Assembly (NCBI RefSeq): GCF_001528665.1
Contig: NZ_BBYJ01000004.1
Span: 246,472-310,471, forward strand
Direction: 5' to 3'
Length of the DNA: 64,000 nucleotides
Source of the DNA: Microtetraspora malaysiensis
GTDB taxonomy: Bacteria; Actinomycetota; Actinomycetes; Streptosporangiales; Streptosporangiaceae
Shown: positions 56,810 to 64,000 of the stretch, one piece after another
Layout of the letters: every line of letters starts with the position of its first letter
How positions within the stretch are numbered: the stretch's first letter is position 1
Program-made: the position numbers and the translations under genes
The notes under the pieces: generated by a model
What the model saw: the letters and a program-made list of their open reading frames with translations, nothing else
The model's database searches: none
What the model was told of the DNA's origin: nothing

Positions 56810-59083
56810 TCACCGCCCGAGGATCGCGACCGGATACCGGGACAGCAGGTGCCCCATCGGGACGCGCCCGGTGTGCTCGTGTCCCGTCAGCAGATCGCGC
56901 CACCGGCCCCGGGGAAGCGTGAGGGTCTCGCCTCCCCAGCCGCCGCGCCGTTCGAGTCCCACGGGCAGGCGGGTGGCCACCACCACCGCCTCGTCGCCGC
57001 GCGCGAAGGCGACCGCGTGCTCGCCCGCCTCCACCGGCGCGTACGGCGCGGCCGGGTCGAGCCGGCCCCTGAGCCGCAGCGCGGTGGCGGTGACCAGCAT
57101 CTTCTGGCCCTCCCAGGTGGTGGGGCGAGCCCCGGGGGCGAGCACCTCGGCCAGCAGCGCCCGGCGGCGGCGGAAGTCCACCGGCCGCCGGTTGTCCGGG
57201 TCGACCAGGGAGAAGTCGGTGATCTCGTTGCCCTGGTAGACGTCCGGTACGCCCGGCATCATCAGCTGGACGGCCTTCTGGCCGAGCGAGTTGGCCCGGG
57301 CGTACCGGTCCACGACCGCCGTGAAGGCGGCCACCGACGCGCCGCAGACGTCGATCGCCCGCTGGGCGAACTCCCTGACGCCGTTCTCGTAGCCGGGTTC
57401 GCGGTTCTGCCAGGAGATCGCCGTCTTGGCCTCCCGTGCCGCTTTGAGCAGATATTTCGTGAAACGTTCGATGTTGATCGGCCAGGACGCCATCAACGTC
57501 TGCCAGCCCAGGTAGTCGAGCCGGGGGTCGAACGTCACCTCCGCCGCCCAGGAGTCGACGGCGAGGGCCCACTCGTCGGGCATCTCGGACAGCACCGCCA
57601 ACCGGGCCCGCACGTCCTCCGAGCGTTTCGTGTCATGGGTGGACAGGGTGGTCATCGTGCGCGGCGGCAGCCCGGCGCAGAACGCGTGGAACTCCGCCGC
57701 GGACACGCCGAACCGGTCCGGCTCGCCGCCCACCTCGTTCAGCGCGGCCAGCGGAAACCACCGGTAGAGCGCGGTGTCCTCGACCCCCTTGGCCATCACC
57801 GGACCGCAGGTCTGCTGGAACCGCGTCACCGCCGCGGGTGGGCCGTACAGGACCAGGTCGGCGACACGCGCGACCGCGGCGGGGTCGGCGTGCGCGGCCG
57901 CCTCCCGCGCCGCGCCCCTGACGACGCGGATCGACTCCACCGGCGGCGGCTCGCCGGGATCGACGTACGCCCGGTAGACCGGCATCGCGGCGAGCAGCTC
58001 GACCACCGCCTCGCGCAGCGCGTCCGCGTCACCGCCGGTCTCGGGCCGGGCGCCGAGCAGGGCCGCCATGAGCCGGTCGATCTCACCGCGGAAGAACAGC
58101 TCGATGACGTGCTTCTTCGCCGTGTGCCGCACCGTCTCGTAGTCCTCGGTCACGCCGGTGTGGCGGGCGAACGTCTTGACGAGCTGCTCCGCGGAGGCCG
58201 GGTCCACGAACAGCCGGGTGACCATGTTGAGCGGGTCGTAGCCGGTCGTGCCGTCGCACGGCCAGTGCTCCGGCAGCCGCTCGCCGTCGATCAGGATCTT
58301 CTCGACCCACAGCGGCCCGGGTACGCGGGGCCGCAGCCGCCGGAGATAGCCGCGCGGGTCGGCCAGCCCGTCCGGGTGGTCCACCCGGAGGCCGTGGAGC
58401 ACGCCCCCGTCGAGCAGGGAGAGGATCACCGCGTGGGTGGCGTCGTAGACCTCCGGGTCCTCCACGCGGAGGCCGATCAGCGAGGAGACGTCGAAGAACC
58501 GCCGGTAGCCGGGGCTGTCGCGCCAGCCGGTCAGCCGGTAGTGCTGGGCCCTGAGCAGCTCGGGCAGCGGGAGGCCCTCCGTGCCCGGCCTGATCGGGAA
58601 CTCGTGCTCGTGATAGCGCAGCACGTTGCCGTCCACGGAGAACCCATCGCACCCGGCCCCGCCCTCGTTACCGGTCCCACCTCCGTACAGGTCGCCCACG
58701 TCGTCGCCGAGCACGGGGAACGCCACCGGCCACTCCAGGTCGAACCACCGGGCGTACGGCGAGGCCGGCCCGTCCCGGAGCGCCGCCCACAACGCCGCGT
58801 TCCCCGACTCCGGGACCGGCACGGTCATGTGGTTCGGCACCACGTCGGCGACCAGCGGCAGGCCCCGCGCGGCCAGGGCGCGCAGGGCCGGGAGGCCGCC
58901 GAACTCGGCCCGTACGGCGGCGTGGTCGGTGACGTCGTATCCGTGCGCGGACCCGGGCACGGCCTGCAGGACCGGCGAGAGGTAGAGGGCGCCGACGCCG
59001 AGCTCCCGGAGATAGCCGGTCAGCTCGGCCGCCTCCGCGAATCCGAGGTCGGGGGTCAGTTGCAGTCGGTACGTCGAGGTCAC
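56810..59083 (-). CDS. treY: Maltooligosyl trehalose synthase
   Basis: This GH13 isomerase turns the reducing-end alpha-1,4 bond of a maltooligosaccharide into an alpha-1,1 bond, the first committed step from glycogen to trehalose. It has 757 residues, the usual length. The GTG of VTSTYRLQLTPDLGF is used because this is the family start; a reading to 59344 would add an unlikely Arg/Pro-rich stretch. Motifs are VVPNHM, GLRVDHPDGLADPRGYLRRL (split), and TTLSTHDTKRSEDVRAR with the VYQGNEITDFSLVDPDNRRPV region. The gap of 257 bases to glgX shows no gene. Confidence 0.95.
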   Translation of the reverse strand: MTSTYRLQLTPDLGFAEAAELTGYLRELGVGALYLSPVLQAVPGSAHGYDVTDHAAVRAEFGGLPALRALAARGLPLVADVVPNHMTVPVPESGNAALWAALRDGPASPYARWFDLEWPVAFPVLGDDVGDLYGGGTGNEGGAGCDGFSVDGNVLRYHEHEFPIRPGTEGLPLPELLRAQHYRLTGWRDSPGYRRFFDVSSLIGLRVEDPEVYDATHAVILSLLDGGVLHGLRVDHPDGLADPRGYLRRLRPRVPGPLWVEKILIDGERLPEHWPCDGTTGYDPLNMVTRLFVDPASAEQLVKTFARHTGVTEDYETVRHTAKKHVIELFFRGEIDRLMAALLGARPETGGDADALREAVVELLAAMPVYRAYVDPGEPPPVESIRVVRGAAREAAAHADPAAVARVADLVLYGPPAAVTRFQQTCGPVMAKGVEDTALYRWFPLAALNEVGGEPDRFGVSAAEFHAFCAGLPPRTMTTLSTHDTKRSEDVRARLAVLSEMPDEWALAVDSWAAEVTFDPRLDYLGWQTLMASWPINIERFTKYLLKAAREAKTAISWQNREPGYENGVREFAQRAIDVCGASVAAFTAVVDRYARANSLGQKAVQLMMPGVPDVYQGNEITDFSLVDPDNRRPVDFRRRRALLAEVLAPGARPTTWEGQKMLVTATALRLRGRLDPAAPYAPVEAGEHAVAFARGDEAVVVATRLPVGLERRGGWGGETLTLPRGRWRDLLTGHEHTGRVPMGHLLSRYPVAILGR

Positions 59084-59340
59084 GGCACCACCCTTCGTCG
59101 GGTCTTGCGGCCCGGTCGTGTTCCGCGGATCCCGCCGGGCGCGCCCCGCCACGCCGGCGCGGCCGTCCCGCCGTGTCTCCGGTGCCTCCGGCGTCTCCAC
59201 CGGCCTCGTGCCGGGCGGTCCGGGGGCCGGGACGGCACGTGGACCGGCCGCTCGCCTGATCCGTAACTCCCTGGCTTCGTCCTCATACTGACGGCGCGAC
59301 CACGTCACCGCCAGGCCATCCCGCCCGGCGGCACGCCGGG

Positions 59341-61458
<2,118 letters not shown>

Positions 61459-61591
61459 TCACGCCATCGTTCCCACCCTCGGGGGACTTCGACAGTTCGG
61501 CGATGTTAAAGACATGTGTCCTGGTTTTCCCAGGGAGTGGCGCGAAGCCGGTGGGTTCGGCTGCCGGGCCGTCGCTCCGGTCCGTCCTTCC

Positions 61592-61631
61592 GGTCCGCTT
61601 CCTGGTCCGCTTCCTGGTCCGCTTCCTGGTC
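61592..61631. repeat. Three 12-bp tandem units just after the MBL hydrolase stop
   Basis: Units of GGTCCGCTTCCT at 61592, 61604 and 61616, and a partial fourth, lie directly against the TGA of the hydrolase gene (61630-61632 on the minus strand). An imperfect further copy precedes them. Nothing else is seen in the 61459-61629 gap. Confidence 0.85.
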
Positions 61632-62877
61632 AGGCGCCTCCGGCGGCCTTCCGTGACTCCTCGGCCGCCCAGGCGAACACGCCCCGCGCCATCAGGGACG
61701 CCTCCGACGCCGCGCGGGCGGCGTACACCCGGGCGCGCACGAGGTGCGCCCCTGGGTCGTCCGGCGCGGCCTGTACGGCCATCTCCGCGAAGTGCCCCGC
61801 CAGCCGCTGGTCGCCGTCGGCCAGCGCCTTGAGCGCGGCGTCGCGCAGCCGCTCCGTGCCGCCCGCCAGCTCGGCCACGGCCGCGGCGAGCACGGCGTCG
61901 GGCGCGGGCTTCAGGTGGGCGGGGTTGCCGTCGTACCAGCCGCCGTACAGCCGCCAGATGTTGCGCACCACGAACTCCGGCTCGTCGTAGTGCGGCCGCA
62001 GGTAGGGCCGGTCCGCCAGCCGCGCCGGAGGCCGTACGGCCCGGACGATGTCGTCCAGCCTGGCCCCCTCGTTGAGCATCTCCAGGGAGCGTTCGACGAT
62101 GGCCTCAAGCCACTCCGCGGTCTCGGTCAGCGCCTGCTCGACCCGGTCGGCACCGAAGATCGGGGCGCCGTGGCTCGGCAGCATGGTCTGCGCGCCGAGC
62201 GCGGCCATCCGGCGCAGCGCGACGGCCCACTCGCGCGGGTAACGCTGCGCCTTCTGCGGGTTGCCGCAGTTGGGGCTCACCCAGATGAACAGGTCGCCGG
62301 GGAGCAGGATGCGCCGCGACGGCACCCACCCGACACTCGCGTCATCGGTCTCGCCCTTGGCGTGGAAGAGCTCCACGGGCCCGGCCGCCAGCTCGTCGCG
62401 GTACGTCACGTCGGGGTAGCGGTACTCGGTCGGCCAGGTCAGGTCCGGCGCCTGGAACTGCCGCTGGTTGATCACCGCGTTGTATCCGTTGGTGAGGATG
62501 TACCGGTCAAAACGGGCGGGGATCGCCTCGTGTCCCACCACCGTGGGCCTGGGCCGTCCCGCCGCGTCGGCCTCCGCGTCGAACGGGCCCACGCCCGACA
62601 CGTGGTCGATGTGCCCGTGCGAATAGATCACGGTCGTCACCGGCTCGTCGGTCCACGCCCGCAGTTCGGCGTGCAGCCGGTCCGCGTCGAAGGGGTTGCC
62701 GGTGTCGAAGAGCGTGACCTTCCCGCCCTCGCGTATCGCGATCGTGTTGCCGAACCCGCTGCGGAAGCCCACGCCGTCGGCGACCTCGACGAAGCCCTGC
62801 CCGGCGAGGCCCGTGTGCACGATGCTGTCCGGGACCTCGCCCCGCCAGACGCTGTCGGCGTACTCGGTGATGTTCAA
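61630..62877 (-). CDS. Metallo-beta-lactamase-fold hydrolase, alkyl-sulfatase-like
   Basis: The protein has 415 residues. The rare TTG start at 62877 overlaps the MFS stop (TTGA), and AAGG-rich sequence lies upstream in that gene; no other start fits the family beginning. The zinc motif is YSHGHIDHVSGVG (HxHxDH), with GPFDAE, LPGDLFI and PSHGAPIFG supplying other ligands. The second half carries the dimerisation domain of linear alkyl sulfatases (NIWRLYGGWYDGNPAHLKP, then a helical part). The C-terminal SCP2-like domain of SdsA1 is absent. Hydrolysis of an alkyl sulfate or a related ester is likely; the coupled transporter could import it. Confidence 0.85.
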   Translation of the reverse strand: MNITEYADSVWRGEVPDSIVHTGLAGQGFVEVADGVGFRSGFGNTIAIREGGKVTLFDTGNPFDADRLHAELRAWTDEPVTTVIYSHGHIDHVSGVGPFDAEADAAGRPRPTVVGHEAIPARFDRYILTNGYNAVINQRQFQAPDLTWPTEYRYPDVTYRDELAAGPVELFHAKGETDDASVGWVPSRRILLPGDLFIWVSPNCGNPQKAQRYPREWAVALRRMAALGAQTMLPSHGAPIFGADRVEQALTETAEWLEAIVERSLEMLNEGARLDDIVRAVRPPARLADRPYLRPHYDEPEFVVRNIWRLYGGWYDGNPAHLKPAPDAVLAAAVAELAGGTERLRDAALKALADGDQRLAGHFAEMAVQAAPDDPGAHLVRARVYAARAASEASLMARGVFAWAAEESRKAAGGA

Positions 62878-64000
62878 CGGGAAGCCAGCCTTTCCTTGTC
62901 CAGCTCCGGGCGGACGGCCAGCGCGGCCAGCGCGCCTCCCCCCAGCATGAGCAGTCCCGCGACGGTCAACGCCGTGCCGTATCCCTCGGCCGGATCCGCC
63001 GCTCCCTGTACCAATGCCCCCGTGACCACCGGTGCCAGCACGCCCGCCATGGTGGCGACCGCGGTGACGGTGCCGAGAACCGCGCCACGCTGGGCGACAG
63101 GGGCGATCTCGGCGGCGACCGCGGTGGCCAAGGGGAAGACGACATAGCCGAAGGACGCCGCGACGGTGAGCAGCACGAGGTGCGTCGCGGGGTCGCCGAC
63201 ACGGGGCAGCGCCGTCATGGCCGCTCCGGCCACGAGGACGGCGACGCCGCCGACCACCCCGCGGGCGATCCGGGTGGAGACCCCGCGCGCCAGTAGCCGC
63301 TGGGTGAGCACGCCCACCACGACGATGACCACGAATCCCGCGACGTTCCAGATGATCGAGAGCGGCCCGACCTGGGCGAGGCTGTATCCCCTGACCTTCT
63401 GGAGGTACTGCGGGAACCAGGTGAGCGCCAGCGCGAGCGTCCAATAGACGGCGAAGCTCGCCGCGACGCCGCCCAGCACGGTCCCGTTGCAGAGCAGCCG
63501 CCGGTACGGCGCGCGCCTCTCGGCCGACGCCGTCTCGCTCCGTGCGCCGTACGGGCCTTCGCCGCCGCGGCGCAGCCAGAACGGGAGCCAGGCGAGCCCG
63601 GCCAGCGCGGTGAAGCCGAACGCCCAGCGCCAGCCACAGTTCGTGATGATGAAGATGAGGACCGGCGCGCCCAGCGCGACGCCCATGCCCGAGCCGAGCG
63701 TCAGCACGCTGGCGGGAAGGTTCCGCATCCTGTCGGGGAACCACGTGAAAGCGGCGTGGTTGGCGACGGCATGGGCCGGGCCCTCGGCCGCGCCGAGAAC
63801 GACCCGGGTGGCAACCAGCGTGCCGAATCCGGCGGCGGGGATCAGCAGCGGTAACTGTGACAGGCACCAGCACGCCATCATCGCGACCAGGATCCAGGTG
63901 GAGTCGAACCGGGTCGTCAGCCCGCCGACGACGATGCCGGAGAGGCTGAACAGCAGGTAGAAGGCGCTGCCCACGGCGCCGAACTCGGTCGAGGTGAGGC
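62874..64000 (-). CDS. MFS transporter, anion:cation symporter type (5' end outside window)
   Basis: The frame stays open to the window edge, reading LTSTEFGAVGSAFYLLFSLSG, so the start and helix 1 lie beyond 64000; an in-frame GTG at 63974 is not the start. The visible 374 or so residues have ten or eleven helices with SQLPLLIPAAGFGTLVATRVVLG and the helix-5 motif GVALGAPVLIFI. It looks like the ACS family that carries organic anions (sugar acids, phthalate). It is coupled to the hydrolase by four overlapping bases, so the pair probably takes up and degrades the same organic compound. Confidence 0.85.
   Translation of the reverse strand, partial: LTSTEFGAVGSAFYLLFSLSGIVVGGLTTRFDSTWILVAMMACWCLSQLPLLIPAAGFGTLVATRVVLGAAEGPAHAVANHAAFTWFPDRMRNLPASVLTLGSGMGVALGAPVLIFIITNCGWRWAFGFTALAGLAWLPFWLRRGGEGPYGARSETASAERRAPYRRLLCNGTVLGGVAASFAVYWTLALALTWFPQYLQKVRGYSLAQVGPLSIIWNVAGFVVIVVVGVLTQRLLARGVSTRIARGVVGGVAVLVAGAAMTALPRVGDPATHLVLLTVAASFGYVVFPLATAVAAEIAPVAQRGAVLGTVTAVATMAGVLAPVVTGALVQGAADPAEGYGTALTVAGLLMLGGGALAALAVRPELDKERLASR

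Noticed and set aside
55118..59266. Very long open frame on the plus strand (1382 codons)
   Set aside because: It is fully antisense to treZ and treY, which have all catalytic motifs; the frame is an effect of high GC and has no ribosome binding site or recognisable domain.

Overview
The window is about 72% GC by eye, uses GTG starts freely, packs genes with ATGA/GTGA overlaps, and carries actinobacterial gene neighbourhoods (nrtL-lysA-hom, treY-treZ-glgX, LuxR-type two-component pair, PadR regulators). It reads as a chromosomal segment of a filamentous actinomycete, plausibly Streptosporangiales; that placement is inference from style and gene content, not from a search. No transposase, phage gene, rRNA, tRNA or CRISPR array was found.

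Region 1 (1-24.8 kb) is mainly cell-surface glycan and amino-acid chemistry. After a 5'-truncated gene, a secreted small protein and a Ser/Thr kinase fused to a beta-propeller, there is a glycosyltransferase island built of two alternating paralogous architectures: type A at 4816-6510, 9088-10689 and 12683-14425; type B at 6510-7649 and 10689-12686. It also holds a membrane-anchored methyltransferase and ends in a secreted polysaccharide deacetylase. Then come hom, lysA and an ArgS-derived protein without catalytic core (nrtL), a three-module CgeB-like glycosyltransferase, a lone DUF4143-type ATPase and an asparagine-synthase-like enzyme without the usual glutaminase nucleophile.

Region 2 (25-42 kb) holds trehalose synthase (treS), two secreted proteins, a PadR-controlled MacB/FtsX-like ABC exporter, a sugar ABC importer with two tandem lipoprotein binding proteins and no ATPase, uracil-DNA glycosylase, and a PadR/carotenoid oxygenase divergent pair with a clear palindromic operator.

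Region 3 (42.9-48.1 kb) is the most interesting: a minus-strand cassette that looks like an actinobacterial relative of the microcin C (peptide-nucleotide) systems. It has an MFS exporter, a 44-residue peptide ending in Ser-Asn-Ser-Thr-Gly-Asn (not listed in usual ORF calls because it is short), an E1/ThiF adenylyltransferase with an N-terminal recognition-type winged helix and four zinc cysteines (MccB-like), a membrane M50 zinc peptidase that also begins with a PqqD-like domain, and an unrecognised Cys-rich protein. The proposed logic is precursor binding by the winged helices, adenylation of the C-terminal Asn, membrane-linked processing, and export.

Region 4 (48.2-64 kb) holds a YhhN-family membrane protein, a MoxR ATPase plus VWA/metallopeptidase pair, a membrane protein divergent from a two-component system, the glgX-treY-treZ glycogen-to-trehalose genes, and a metallo-beta-lactamase-fold hydrolase translationally coupled to an MFS transporter that runs off the window. 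Several genes carry short tandem duplications exactly at or just after their stop codons (hom, the asparagine-synthase-like gene, the MBL hydrolase), a recurring local pattern.
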